A DNA stretch of 64,000 nt from Epiperipatus broadwayi (taxonomy: Eukaryota; Onychophora; Udeonychophora; Euonychophora; Peripatidae): NCBI GenBank assembly GCA_028023455.1, contig JAQFVV010006246.1, positions 2,283,501-2,347,500 of the forward strand. Direction: 5' to 3'. The position numbers and the translations under genes are program-made. The notes under the pieces were generated by a model. That model did no database searches and was not told the origin of the DNA. It was given only the letters and a program-made list of their open reading frames with translations. Positions 11,450 to 25,100 of this stretch are shown piece by piece; within the stretch, counting starts at the first letter, position 1; each line of letters begins with the position of its first letter.

Positions 11450-12141
11450 CGTGCCAGACTGTAAAACGTCCATGCACAAAAGATGGCTGTAGCCAACAAT
11501 TTGGCACAGCCAGCTTTATTGAATTCGGTGAATAAACAATGAGAGTTTGTCTATACTAGATTCCCATCTCCTTGCATACATAACTAACACTTATATATTA
11601 GTTATTTTGAAATATTTAACACACACTATGAATGTATATTCTTTGAATAAAAGTATTTTTAAATTTATGTAAAGAAATTAGAGAATTAACATTTGTTTAC
11701 ATGGTGGAATATTTTATGTATTTATCTCTTTGTGTGTATTTATTATTATATGTATCATATTTATTGCAAATGTTATAATAAGTATATGTATAAACATTTC
11801 TGTATATTTATTTATTTTTGATAATTTTTAATTTTTTTTTTTTTTTTAATTATTTTTTTTTATGTGAAAAGAATCTTCCATTAAAAAGATGGATTTAATC
11901 AATCTTTGTCTTTCTATTTATATATATTTTTTGTATGTAATCAGGTAGAGTAAATTTTTTAATTAATTTGTAAATCAAATTACAAGCATGTTATCTAAAG
12001 AATGTGGGTGGTCTATTACTCCAATATGGAGTTTGAAATTCCTAAAAAAAAAAAAAAAATAGAAAAAAGAGATTTGAAACAAAATTTGTAAAAGAATGTA
12101 CTAAAAATAAAAATTATCTGATGCAATATCTCGAAGGGGGA
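11450..12141 (+). repeat. LTR-like 5' terminus with AAGATGGC motif
   Basis: After an (AT)n tract the sequence CGTGCCAGACTG...CATGCACAAAAGATGG resembles the unit beginning at 22173 (TGTGACAG...GGCACAAAGATGG). Both have a GTGC/GCAC or TGTG/CACA pairing near the tip, followed by AAGATGG, which indicates homologous LTR starts. The 3' end is not located. Sequence from 11600 to 12140 is AT-rich with poly-T and poly-A runs and holds no ORF. Confidence 0.4.
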
Positions 12142-13000
12142 TGTAAGCAATTGCAATTTGTGGGTGGACAGGGATATATATAACCTACCTGTGAGGTGTG
12201 GAGGATTTTAGTATCATTATTTATTGGACTGAGAGAGCTACAAGAACTTACCTGTAAGGTGTAGGGGAATTATTTTTAGACATTTATTCTTTTGGCTCGA
12301 TATGCTGATGGATTGCTGAATATATTTTTTAGTTCGAGAAGGAGTTTGATTCATATATTTTTTTATTTATGGGACCTACCGGTTATGGAACAGATATATA
12401 CTTTTGTTGGATGTTTTTTTTTCATTTTTGCATAGATATTAATTAAAGCTACCAACACCATATGATTTTTGGAAATTATTTAATCATATGCAGTTTGGTG
12501 ATTAATCAAAAGGAAAGAAAAATATTTTGGATTGCCATTACTAAAATGATAGCCAAGTTTCATCTACTTGCCTGGAAAACCATGGAGTAGAAAGAACCGT
12601 AGCAGTACACCCGCCAGTTCAGATATGTAGTCGCCAAAAGAGATGTGTTAGAGACTCATTTATCCTGTTTGAAGGACTCTACAAGGATGGCAAGGAGTTA
12701 AAGTGAATGTCACCATCCTTTCTGGTAGTTTAGATGGTCCACCCAGAAGTTTGAACCCAGAGAGCAGGCAGAAAGAGATGAGTACAACAAAAAAAAAAGA
12801 GAAAATGTTTATAATTTTTTTTTGGTTTATTGTTTGTATTATTAGAGTGGATATAACAAGTATAATTGTATTATATTTACTAACACATTATAAGAGGGGC
12901 CCCAACCTTTTTGCACTTAAGAGCACATTCTATAACACTGGCAAGGTGGCGGGCACCATTTATTTTTTCAATGTAAATTTATAGTTGGATATTGTTAATA
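12142..13000 (+). repeat. Possible LTR preceded by a purine tract
   Basis: CTCGAAGGGGGA immediately precedes TGTAAGCAATTG at 12142, the arrangement of a polypurine tract followed by an LTR start. A GC-richer block at 12560-12780 resembles the R/U5-type blocks in other LTR-like units of this window. The open stretch 12703-12984 within it has no recognisable domain. No second LTR and no matching end was found, so this is tentative. Confidence 0.3.
12183..12275 (+). repeat. Two-copy 66 bp-spaced direct repeat
   Basis: AACCTACCTGTGAGGTGTGG at 12182 and AACTTACCTGTAAGGTGTAG at 12248 are near copies, 66 bp apart. Each contains an ACCTGTRAGGT quasi-palindrome. Confidence 0.6.
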
Positions 13001-13213
13001 ATGATTATTTAGGTAAATATTATGCAATTTCTGCGATATAACTTTAGACTGCTTTCCTTGACCTTTCCAGTATTGTAGTTGAATATGGAATTGTAAACAA
13101 AGAAATCCTTTAAAATTGACTTACCCATAATGAAGGGAAAGAAAACTGATTTATATAAAGATTTTAATAAAAAAATGTTCTCAAAATTTAATTAATTTTT
13201 TTTTTTTTTTTAG

Positions 13214-13412
13214 ATATATGAAGGAAATTCTGAAGATGAAGAATTTATTGGATCTTTTTGTGGTGATAGAATTCCTGAACCAATTTATAGTACAGAAAAT
13301 GAAGTGTATGTGCATTTTCTGTCTGATTCTTTACACAATAATGGTGGTTTTTTGCTTAATTGGGAGGCTGTTAGTAAAGTGACACATGATCCCACATCTA
13401 AAAGTTCTATTT
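13214..13412 (+). CDS. Multi-CUB (cubilin-like) gene, exon a: C-terminal half of CUB n
   Basis: Bounded by a long T-tract ending TAG at 13211-13213 and a GTAAGT donor at 13413. It reads in phase 0 from its first base and ends with one base of a split codon (phase 1). The 66 residues begin IYEGNSEDEEFIGSFCGD and contain VHFLSD followed by GGFLLNW. This is the pattern of the second half of a CUB domain: the loop with the fourth cysteine, the acidic calcium-site residue in F-x-S-D, and the closing G-F-x-L-x-W/Y strand. A 17-residue linker follows. The first half of this CUB domain is not in the window, so the preceding intron is longer than 13.2 kb. In known cubilins these extracellular domains bind protein ligands for endocytosis. 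That role is inferred here. Confidence 0.88.
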
Positions 13413-15806
13413 GTAAGTTACTGTAGTATTAATTATTTATATTTCCACATTAAATTATATATGTTAGTAAGAATACATTAGCTACCTGGTTACAATTTAT
13501 AAATAAGTCATTAATTAACTTTTTTTTTTCAGTTAAATTTGTTATTTATTTTGCATCATCAGATTTGGTTTTCACTAATTTTTGTTTTGATTGTTTAGAT
13601 TTTTATTATTGTAATTTATAATTTTCTTTTAGAATCATCAGAAAATATCAAGCCAAATAAAATTAATTGCTTATATATACTTTTTTGCTGAAGATTAATT
13701 CTCATGTGGAGAAAAGCATAGCAATGACTAAAAATGAGTCTTATAAAATTATTTTAAAAATTCAGTTATTGAATGTTGGTAAATCAGATCGCCTGTGGCA
13801 CAAATGTATACATACTCCTAATCAATTGCTTATCAAAATATAGCCAAATACAGTTTAAGAAATATCAAGTCATTAGAAGACTAAACAAAATAGAAAAAAA
13901 AAAAGAAAATATGATAAAGGTAGTATTTTTTCACAGCAGATTAAAAGCCAATCAGCATTAAATAATCTGCTTTATACAACAGAAATATTAAAGTCGTTAT
14001 TTAGTATTTTGAAAGTGGTCTAAATCAGTAATCTTCTATCTTTTCACACCTGCAGACACAAAAATAAGGATAAGATTTTGTGGACTAGCAGAATTCTACA
14101 GATAAATTTTCTTAAAGATTTAAACTGCTTAGCTTTAGATGAGCATAATTGTTATAACTGACCAAAACAACCCACTAGTTACTGTGTATTGTAATGGTGT
14201 TGCTTACCTTCACATGCTGGACACTCTTTCTCAAATTGCACTAACATATTGCTACAGAAAACAGTATGTTCTCATTAACGTGCCTGCATTGCTATGTTTA
14301 TTATTTCATTGTTAAAACATGCAAAAATAAAATGTTATTCACCTGAAGGTTGGGAAATATCACAGCTAGTGTAATTACATGACAATGATAAATGTAATAT
14401 CTGTATTTAATGTTAAATAAACAATTAATTTTGAATCTGGTGTTATTTTAATCTCATTTTTACCCAATTAAAAAAAAGAAACAGAATGAAAAATTGTTTT
14501 GGTAAAGTGTCACATAGAAATAAAACAATCATAATGTCATTTTGTGAAATTTATAATTTCAAAAAGGAATGTCACACACAAAATAAAAAGATGATACAAA
14601 TGCAATAAAAAAGTTTGCTATATGTGACAAATAAATGAGCTGATGCAATATGGAAATGCTTACTAGGTGGTACACATGAAAGGAGTGGTGCAATTATCAC
14701 GAGATTGATGCTTTGTTTTTTAAAGATTGCATTTTCAGATAAATTCCTTTATTATTTAGTAATTATAGTATTATCTAATAATTTAAATAAAATTTTGATT
14801 TATAATTAATTTTATTTAAGCAATTGCTATGAAAAAATAAATAAAAATTGTTTATATTAATTAAAAGTTTAAAATCTTATTATTTTATTACAAACTTTCC
14901 TGACAGTCTAGTGCAGACCAGCAGAAAACTTTTGTGGACCAGCGCTGGTCTACGGACCAAGGGTCGAAGACCACTGGTCTAAATCATTAAACATAAAAAT
15001 AATCATTTAACTTGTTACCATTAGTCATTCAAATTAATGATCATTATTGTATCAACAATTAAACAATTGCTGTGCTGAGATACATTTATGATTCTTAATA
15101 ACAATAAACCCGGAAGCTATCAACAATCTCAACCTCTAGTCAAGGGTTGATTGTTATCATCTACATTTATACACCTATTAAAGTATTGAATAATTGGTTT
15201 TATTGTCTTAGTAAGTTTATGACTCATATAAAACTATCATTTACAAAAAGTAATCTACAACATGACAAATAATTCTTAGGATGATTACTTTTTGATAAAT
15301 GATTTTCACAAGACATTAAAAGAAAATCTGATTATTTATTACTCTACTCATGAAAAACCTCTCCAGTTATTAAGAACATTAATGTTATTTTAAAATTCTA
15401 CTAATAGTGCACTTAATATTATCAAGTAATGTCTGAGAAACTCAATTCCTTAGATTTTTACTACAATTATTTCACATAGTATGAATACATATGAATAAAC
15501 ACTTCATACATTACAAGAATTTTACAAATATTAATGCATTTTTGTATCATACTTAATTTTATTACTAATATTAGCATATTAACATAAACAAAAGTTTAAG
15601 GACTAGTCTGATCAGTTACTTGAACACATTGCAAGAAATTTGTGAAAACAAAATTGAATCTGTCAACAATGTTTTAAAACTATGCAACAATTTTTGCCTT
15701 TATGATTGATAGAAAAACATTATTCAAACTGTTGATATATCTTGATTTCTTATTAATTTATTTATCAATTTTCTTTCTCTATTCATAAGTGAAACTAGTT
15801 ATATAT

Positions 15807-15960
15807 TGTAACAGAATAAACATGAGAGTATAATCATCTTTTAATGCCCCACAGATCTAGTAGTGATTTGTAACAGTATAAATATGTGGGCCATGTTGTA
15901 TCCGACTCATAGCCTAATTATAGCTCACCATTTGTAACAGAATGAAAATAATAAATTAAA
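15807..15960 (+). repeat. Three-copy TGTAACAG repeat
   Basis: TGTAACAGAATAAA at 15807, TGTAACAGTATAAA at 15869 and TGTAACAGAATGAA at 15933 recur with 62 and 64 bp spacing. The first follows TTATATAT and has the same TGTAAC tip as the (AT)n-embedded elements. Confidence 0.6.
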
Positions 15961-17329
15961 CTAAAATGTATACAATCACTGAATAATAATCTAACAGTTA
16001 AGCTAATAAAATGATGATATAATAATCTTAATATGTCCTACAAGTTTAAGATATCAATAATATCTAACAAAATATATAGCTCAATAATTGAATTCTAATT
16101 GCAACTAAATAAAATAAAAGTACTACTAACTCAACCTTGCTATTCCACTAATATCAATATACTATTATTAACTAAGTCAATTATAATAAGATTAAATATT
16201 TAATAATGCAAAATTAATCAATCTGACCTATCTTTCTACTTTTATCCATTTAAAATATTATAAAATCAAATTAACCTATTAAATAACCTTAGGCTTTTCA
16301 ATATCCAATCATAACAATATATAAAATTAATGATAGATTTCTATTTGATGCTCATTTCAACAATTAAAAAATCACATCCAATTACTCTTCATTTTATTAA
16401 AGGGAAATTATTAAAACTTTAGCATAGAAAAGATTGTTATAAAATTTAATATTTAAACAAAATGTACAATCCATAAGAATGAATTTAAATATAATTAAAG
16501 GAAATCACTCTAATTTATAACAGAATAAAATATATTACTATTACCAGCTTTATTATTAAATAAGATTATGATATTTATGGACGTATGCTAACTTAATGTA
16601 ATCTTTTTAGTTAATCAATATTGACACAAAATAAAATATATGAATGTTTCATTGCAACTATATTTACTCATATTCAATAATTATTGCATTTATATCTCTA
16701 TTAATCATCATATCAATTCATAGATAATTTCTATTTTAGTATATCCATTACTTGTTACTAATAAAATAATTACAATAAGCTTCTAATTACTTATTAAGTA
16801 TTTAAGAATGTCAAACTAGTTAATTTATTGTTGTATAAAATCTATACCTAGTATATAATAAGTATTATATTCAATACAAAGAAAATGATATATAACCATA
16901 CTTTCTTACCCATCCTGTGTTTTTGAATTCCAAATTATTTTTATAGCCACTTCTAATGAATTATATGGTATAATCAATTAATAAATATGGTCTCATACAA
17001 ATGTGATTGATCAATAAATTTGCATTGTAATATTGAATGACAATGAAGCAAGTTTATTTATTTTAAATTAATTCAAAATGTATTGACATAAATTAAAATC
17101 CAATATATATATATATTAATAATATTACAAATCGATGTCTGTATTTCTTCAAAATAATATACATAAATTTATAAATAAATATTAGAAAATACAGTACTTA
17201 AAAGTTTATAAAATTATATCTATAACCATCACTTAGAAGCACTTTCAACTATCTTTGTAGTTTTTATCAACTAATACTTTTAAAATGTCAAACATTAAGA
17301 TCACAGAATTATGGGAAAGTTGAAATCAA

Positions 17330-18000
17330 TTTTTATTACCTTTTTTAAAAAATAAAAACAACCAAAAAATAACTTCTGTCTCTAACTTTTAAAAGTATTT
17401 CTCAATACACCCCCACCCAAAATTAAATCAAGATCAAAACTTTTGACTTTTTCAAGTTTCATTTTGTTGTTTTTTTTGTTTAAAAATACAGCCACTTTTT
17501 TTTGGCCTATAAGGCAATATTTATTTTGCCTTTATTTATACACCACTGATATACTAAAACTTTTATTTTTAAAACCAATTTCTGTTACCTTTTTTTAAAA
17601 AATAAAAACAAACAAAAAATAACTGTGGTCTCTATCTTTTGTCTCAGTGAAGACAAAGTATTTTTCCCTCCCCCCAAATTAAAATAAGATCAAAACTTTT
17701 GACTTTTTCAACTTTCATTATCTTCTTTTAAAAAAAAAAAAGATGGCGACTATACGGCGATTTTTTTTTTTGGCTTTATTTCTATTACGCGATGTTTATT
17801 TTGCCATTTTTTAAAAAAGCTTTTCCTATTAATTCAATTTTTTGGTCTTTCAACACACCAGCACAAAAAATTACAATAACATCAAAACTTCAGCCTTTGA
17901 CATGTTTTTTTTTTAAAATACGGTGACTTTTTTTTTGGCTGTATGATGATTTTGATTAGGCGATTTCTATTTTGCCCTTGCTATTAAGGACATTTTTGAT
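17330..18000 (+). repeat. Degenerate tandem array, about 245 bp unit
   Basis: A block of TTACCTTTTTTAAAAAATAA...ACAAAAAATAAC..., then GATCAAAACTTTTGACTTTTTCAA, then a TGGC-rich tail occurs at 17330 and 17580. A third, more diverged unit lies at 17830-18000. The reverse complement of the same unit is at 42240-42680. Low-complexity T/A runs dominate, so homology rests on the GATCAAAACTTTTGACTTTTTC core. Confidence 0.65.
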
Positions 18001-18039
18001 CCTTTTATTTTTTCCTACTATGTCTTTAATATTTTATTT

Positions 18040-18570
18040 TTAGGAATGGAATACATTCAGTTTCAGGAGCCTGACTGACATTGGCAAGTAGCACAATTTG
18101 TGAACCATTTTATTTGTCTCGTATAATTTCTCATGAAAGCATGAGTTTTCATATGAGCTCAGCTGAAACGTGTTCAAGCCTACCCTTTCCCAATATTTTG
18201 CAAATTCGACATTGTGAAGGGAAGAGTGGGGATGGTGTGACAATTCTTAGTGAGTCAGACTGCATGATTTAAGTAGAAATGAAATTACTCTGTTGTGGAG
18301 ATATCAAAACTTGTGGCCACCTAAAATCTAAACGCCTTCAGACAATACAGTAACATTCAGTGAATTGTGAAATATTCGCATAAAGTATTGTAAAGCACAA
18401 AACAGGCCTTAATATTTCGGTGCAAAGCCATCAAGCAGCCTGCAATGGCTAAGGTAAACACAACTGTTTTCTTAGCTGTAAGTGTAGGCTGCAGAAATGG
18501 CATTTTTATGTGTTTAACACATAAACAACGCCATCAAGCGACCATGACCAGCTATCAAAGGACAGCACTA
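18040..18570. mobile_element. Relative of the 41931-43186 TIR element (partial)
   Basis: CATTTTATTTGTCTCGTATAA (18106) resembles 42748-42768. TTTAACACATAAACAACGCCATCAAGCGACC (about 18515-18545) resembles the right terminal repeat at about 43130-43155. On the minus strand, 18040-18243 is open. It carries YETNKM within a fragment aligning by eye with YKTNKM of the ORF inside the other element. No matching left end was found, so this copy is truncated or rearranged. Confidence 0.4.
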
Positions 18571-18715
18571 AATATAAATGCTTATGTTTATGTAACACAA
18601 AAAAATGTAGAATGTTCATTCTTTCCAAAATGTAAGAGAGTTCAAGATATGTCTTCTTTTTATACTACCTATAAAATACATAGTTAATTGAAATATAATA
18701 TATATATATATATAT

Positions 18716-20119
18716 TGTACCGTTTGTTTATACGGTACAAATATATTGGTATCCGGTAAGATATTTAAAAGCTAAAAAAAAAAAAAAGTAAATTTAGCGA
18801 TCTTTAGATTTTTTTTTCTGATTAGTATAATTTATTTTTTAAAACGTGCAATGAAAATTAGAATTGTCATTCGTATATTTTTTTTATGTAATTAAAATAA
18901 AAGTTAAAATTGGAAAGAATATATGACATGCAGATTACTGATCCAGATAAATTAAAAGAATTCCAAAAATAAAAAGATTACAAGTAGAAAAATCATTTTA
19001 AGTAATTAAGGATGGCAGAATTATGCTAAAAAAATAAAGACTTTGTAACTTAAATTTAAGAGAAAGTGTAGAAGATTGTTATCTTATATGCTGATAAAAG
19101 GACAAAAGGATGTGCAGAAGTTTAAAAAATTTGATCGAAGTATAAAAAGAGAAGGACAACTTCGATCTGGGTCTTCTCTAAACCTTCTAGTTACGTGTCT
19201 GAAAGCTGGAGGTTTCCACGAGCATAACCTGTCGCAGTAATATATGTCTGCACAGGTATGCCACTTGCAATACCCAGTTGTCAAACAAGCAATGGAAACG
19301 AGCCTTGTGAAGACCACTTTTTGCAATAAAAGAATCACGCCAGCCATGCCTTTTCTCCAGTTATAGAACGGAACAATAATGGAAGATGCCGGCAGGAGAG
19401 ACCGATGGAGATTCTTATGAGCTCGGGATCCCAAAAACATACACCAATTTACCGGTAAGTTAAGAGTAACTTTTCCCGATTGTGACAAAGTTTGCAAACC
19501 ATTCCTAAAATTGTTATCAAAATAATCCCGATTAAGACTTTAAAATTTTATTCTTCAAGAGACTTTTGTTTGCCTAGGAAATATAATTGTTGAACTGTTT
19601 TTTATTAATTGATTCATATCTGGATTAGCGTATGTGTGTAATCTTTCCAATTAATTAATTCATAAATTTTTATTTTATTTTATATTTTTAGTTTGTTAGA
19701 ATAAAAATATTTCTAATACCAACTATTCATTGTACGTGATTAATGATTATTAATTCATTTATTAACGTTAATTATGATTTTAAAATATAATTTACCTTTG
19801 CCAATGCTGTACTGAAACTCAATCCTCTGGAGTTTGTAAATAATTTCATTGTAACTAAAAAAATAAAAGGGATTTTAGCCACTGGATTCTGATATAGAAT
19901 CCTGGCGCCTTTCAAATAAATTAAAAGCTGGCTTATGTGATCCCATTGTTTTAATAGTTACATTAGTTAAAAAAGTGTTGTGTGACCAGGAAAAATAATT
20001 GCATCCATTAAATCTTACTGAATTGTCTGACGAAACAAATTTAATAGATAGGACGTAATTTGTCACAGAGTACGGGTAGTGAACTCATTAAAAACACTAA
20101 TAGAGTAGTGGACATTACA
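18716..20119 (+). repeat. Solo-LTR-like unit in (AT)n (1.4 kb)
   Basis: It starts TGTACCGT after an (AT)n tract and ends ATTACA just before ATATATATA. The first 24 bases are self-complementary (TGTACCGT...ACGGTACA). A GC-richer block at 19080-19500 lies centrally and has incidental open frames in both strands but no recognisable protein. TG...CA ends with AT-type flanks suggest a solo LTR. A DNA element with similar ends remains possible. Confidence 0.5.
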
Positions 20120-22146
20120 ATATATATAAATGAATCTACTTATTTGTTGCCCAGATAAAGTTAAATTAAAAATATTATAGAATTAATTAAATATAACATT
20201 CTTTAAGAAAGAAGCTATGTAGAATATTTTTAAATCAATTAGCCACCAAGGTAAAAGCTTAGAGCAATGATTTGAAGGGGGGTTAAACAAATTGACCATG
20301 TAATGGAGGTGCTATATATACTGTTCATCCGGACATGGGTGATTATTCTTTCTCTGCTTATTCTTGTTTGTTTTTCCAGAAATACTTCAAGAGATTATTT
20401 ACTTATTATTATGCTTCTTTCTAGAGAGATTTTCAGAAAGATTGAAAAAGCAAGCTAAGCCATTTTAGAAGATATCTTGTGAGATAATTGCAGGCCAACT
20501 AGTATTATATTTTAGTCCCTGCCAATATTTCATGTCCCCCAACTAAAGCTGATGTTACTTATGCAGAATACCATAGCTATGAGGTATGGACCAAAAATTC
20601 AATGGTGACAACCACAGTCAGTTCAAAGGAGAGTTAAGTTGCCGAAATCTTGTGGTGCTGAAGAGTTCCTGTCACCGTCAGCTGCAAGCTGCATTCGCCT
20701 AACATCCAGGCCACAATTTAAAAGATGTGAACTGTCAGAAAAGATCCTAGAGCTGAGTCTTCATGGAATTCTTTCCAAGAAAGTAAATGGCAGTCTTCAT
20801 CTGATTGTCACAGTATTAATAATTGCAAAATGAATACCCTTCATACAGCAACCAAGGAAATGATTATGTGGTAAAAGCAGCTTTAGTACACCCATCCAGC
20901 TTCTTCCAAAGCCATTAAAATGTAGCCATCCAGATCCAGAAGATATTGATGATGATCACCAAACCATCATAGTGAAGAAAGAAGTTCCTTCCACCCTAAT
21001 GAACAGAGGTATATAGCACATTCAGAGACCCAAGTCTGGATGAAGTCCCAAGACACCGAGGGTAAAATTTGTTTCAGCCTTTTTAATAATATTATTTTCT
21101 TTTTTGTGTTTTAAAATTTGTTCAACCTTTTTAATATTAATTTTTTACTACTCATATATTTACATTATATAACATTTTTAAAACTCTAATTATGCTAGAG
21201 ATCTAAGTTATATTTCGGTAGTGCATGTATGTAAGTCATTTATCCGCTATGTGCAAAATTTCCGAAGTTAGTAATTCGACCACATTTGTTTTAAAATGTA
21301 CTTAAATTGTAAGATGAGTTTGTGCATCTTACATCATATAGTAATTATGCTCAAACCATTTTAATGCATATACATGAAGTTAAGTCAAAGCGCATAAAAT
21401 GATGGTATTATTTTATTTCTTGATATGTTTAAGTGTATGTTAAGGCACTATTTTAAAATATTATTAAACTGTGGAATGAGTGCAAAAATGAGCATACATC
21501 TATGGCTGAATATTTAATGATCTCATATTATTTTTTATTGCTTAATATCTACATGTGGGTATAGAACTCAGACCACTTCATCCAAACATTTTTTATGAAT
21601 TAATTAAGGGAAACAGATTAAATAGTTTATTTTCTTTTGTTTATGTGATTGGTGGTGGGATAATGGAATTTAAAACATATTAATTGATGTGTGTAATAAA
21701 TATTTTATAACTTATTTAGTGGTATGCATTATATTTATTTTATTTCATTTCTGAAAATATAACACAAGTAAATGTATTTCCGTGAGCAGCTTTTAAATTT
21801 CTTTTATATCACCTGAGATAAGAGGCCTGAGTCTAGGAAATGGGATACAACTTTATCGAGCCTTAGAGAGTTGTTATATGTTATATAATGGGTTGGGGGT
21901 TGTATATCTTTCCAGTTGGCAGTTTTCTCTCTCTGGGAGTGGCACATGAAAATGTGTATTATTCATGCTCTTTCAAAAGTATGCAGCCATTAACCTTTTG
22001 ACGTTCGTTAGCATGGTAATGAAATAACCATGTTCAAGATCCTGCTTAATTTATCATCTATTAATATAAATTAGAAGAGCTATTATCACCTCATGCCTGA
22101 TATGTATGCTAAAAGTTAGAACAGGATTGAGGGTAAGCCCGGTACA
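20120..22146. other. Intronic AT-rich DNA with LTR-like debris
   Basis: GC-richer sequence at 20500-21070 ends in GAGGGTAAAATTTG, resembling the R/U5-type blocks at 54200-54330. The right edge, CCCGGTACA at 22138-22146, abuts (AT)n and looks like the 3' end of another TG...CA unit whose start I cannot place. No ORF of note. Confidence 0.35.
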
Positions 22147-22170
22147 ATATATATATATATATATATATAT
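22147..22170. repeat. (AT)12 microsatellite between two element ends
   Basis: Pure AT dinucleotide run lying between GGTACA and GTTGTGACAG. Confidence 0.9.
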
Positions 22171-22172
22171 GT

Positions 22173-25100
22173 TGTGACAGTCTTAAATGACAGGCACAAA
22201 GATGGCCACAAGCATAGTTGCCGCCTGAATAAACATATATATAAAAAATAATAAAAGGTTGGTCTGTGCAAGTATATTTTCTCTTCGTTTGCGCACGTAA
22301 TATATTTTAAATTAAAAAAAAAAGGTAAATGGTGACGATACATTTTAAATGTACAACCATATACATTTAAAGTGAAATGCATTTTTTTTTTCTGTTTTAC
22401 AAATGTGTCATTTTTGATATGGTGGAGGGGATATAAAGTTATACTGGGAAATTTAAATGTAAAAAGCCCAGCAACTAAATATGTTTTATTTTTAAATTAT
22501 CAAGTTTTGATGCATATTTTTATTTTTGGATTACATGTTGAAAATAAATGTATGTACAAAGTTTTTAAAATAATGTTAACCTTGTTACAACATGTAATCT
22601 CTACAAAATTTTTGTTTTCTTTGTTAGAATATGGTTTTAATGACTGCAGGCAAGTCAGTGACTTCTTTCTTTTGTTATAATGTTTTTAGAAAAAAAATTG
22701 TAAAAGCACATGAATAGTGTACCGATCAGAATTGTATGTTCATCTAACAAGAGCTGGCATCAAGGCAAATGTACCTAGAGTTCAATCATATGCGAGATAC
22801 ATAAGTCAGGAATATTCATGAACTCCACTCTATTGCCTATTTCCCAAATCTATAACATTACGAACAACATTTCTGATGATAACAAAAGAAATCTCTAACA
22901 ATTCCCATCCCAGAGCATCAGTAGAGAAACAAGAGATCTATCGGACTCAATAATGTCAGACGCAAATAATGATAGATGTGCATGCATGGATGAACAAAAT
23001 ATATCCAAAGAATAACTTATTAAACTATTAATTTATTTATAAGGATAATAATAAATTGGTTAAACTTTTATGTAAACAAAATGGATAATATAAAAGAATG
23101 AAATGCATAATGAATCTATTCAAACATAATTAATACTCCCTGGGTTTCACATAATTAATATTTATTTTCACATTCCAAAATGACCTATGTAGCATAAATT
23201 AAGGATTAATGGATATGCAGAGACCAAGTACAAGTATTAATAAAATCAATAACTAATCAAAATGATGCGGCTTAATATGCTAATTAAAGATATCAAATTT
23301 ATGAGGCTTGTATTCTTAACGCTATGATATATTTAATAACAACAAATGATCTGACGAATTTCAAATGAATGTAAGTTGGTTTTATCGCAGTTTATCATTA
23401 CGGCAAATTAATATTTCAGAGTGTATACAGTCTTTACGATTTACATTAATGATTTAAGAAGAGCACATTTATTTTCGCATTTGTTTACATAATTAGATTT
23501 TGGTAGGATTTACTGGAAGTTATTTCTCAGCATATCTAAAGATTGTTTAATGAGAAGGTAGATAGATTAAATAAGCTTTAATACATGATATTTCTAACCT
23601 ACAAAATATAAGAAAATGAAAGCTTGGGATGGTTTGTAAGATCATAGCATTACGACTTATAGACTAATAGAGGAAACGATAAAATATGAATAAATGCGGT
23701 GCTGACCGAATGATAATGCCGGAAAGGACGAGAGGCTTCATCAACTTAAAACGAACATAAAAGCTCATCTGCACTTGTGACAGATGGCATCTGAAGAAGT
23801 GGTTGGTAGGGATTTTATTGTTTCAGTTCTTCTGAATGTTAACCAATATAGAGCCTAGCACAACCCATGGAGTCGGTGCTTCTAAACTCCGTTAAGAAAT
23901 GTGCCTTATGAAATAATCTGGTATCGAAGAGTAGTATAACAAAGCAAGATATAAGTTTATATACGTTATCACTGATAAGCAATGCTGAGGATTTCAGGTC
24001 TGTAATGACTCTGATATATTAAGGCCTTAGTAAGTAATAAAATCTGGCGTAATGACATGATATAGTTTAAATCATCCTTAATGGTGCATAATTGGCCTTA
24101 AATACTAGTTAGAACATCAATTAGAAAAAGGAGAGTCGGTAACTCCCTTCATTAAACAAATATAAATACATTTGAGAAGTAAAAAAACTTAATTAAAATC
24201 AGTTAGATGGTGGGCTAATCAAATAATAGATTATTAGCTAAAGGTAAGGTCACAAAACTTTAATTTATTCAATATTAAATTTTACCAAATCAATAGTGTT
24301 AAGATAACAGTAAATTGATATCTTAAAAATGATAACGGATAATATATCATGAAACACAAAACAATTCAGTAATTTTATTCAACTGAGCGAACTTTAGAAT
24401 TTAGTAAGAAAGCTTACGTTTAATGATTTAAGATTCCATAATGGCGGAATAGTAAATTAAGACAAGATCGGTTCGCCAGATTGGATTATTAGCATATTAA
24501 ATTATATATAATCAACATAAAATCAAATAAAAGGTTTGCCACATTTAAAATAATAGGATAGCAAGAGTGAAACCCAGCAAGTAAGTTTAGAAAATAAAAA
24601 TTATAGATTCATGCATTAGAGAAAGTCATTATTCTAAGAAAAATAATAATCGGCATTATATCGCCGGTTGTGAAATAGGCAGATTTACATTTAAATAACA
24701 TAAAGATTACATAGATGGAAGTTTTATAAAGCTACAATTTAAATGAAAATAAAATTACATAGATGGAGATTGGAAATTTACATTTTTAAAGATATTAAAA
24801 GCATTTAGATGGAGGTTTTAAAGTTCATATTTGTGGCAGAGTATTACCTTCAGTTGTTTGAAGACTTGACGGCGTGTACACATATGTGGATATCATATAA
24901 AGAAATACAGTCAATAGGGCAGATTTTCAGAAAAATAATGGCTGGCATCCTTTCACAGTTTATTTAAGAGTTCATTTAGACAGTCTTTATGTGGTGATGG
25001 CATAAGAGTACAGCAGTTTGGAGCTGATCTCGGAAAGATCAGGGCAGCAAATTTCTTTTCTACTCACGATTCATAATTTAAAAATTGGGTGACGTAGATT

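Noticed and set aside
19084-19497. 137-codon minus-strand open frame
   Set aside because: Lies in the GC-richer part of a TG...CA unit; no domain, no splice context, residue order looks random.
20310-21060. GGAGG-TGCTATATATAC as a purine tract plus LTR like the one at 5998
   Set aside because: Only the first eight bases agree with the Gypsy LTR; the rest does not align.
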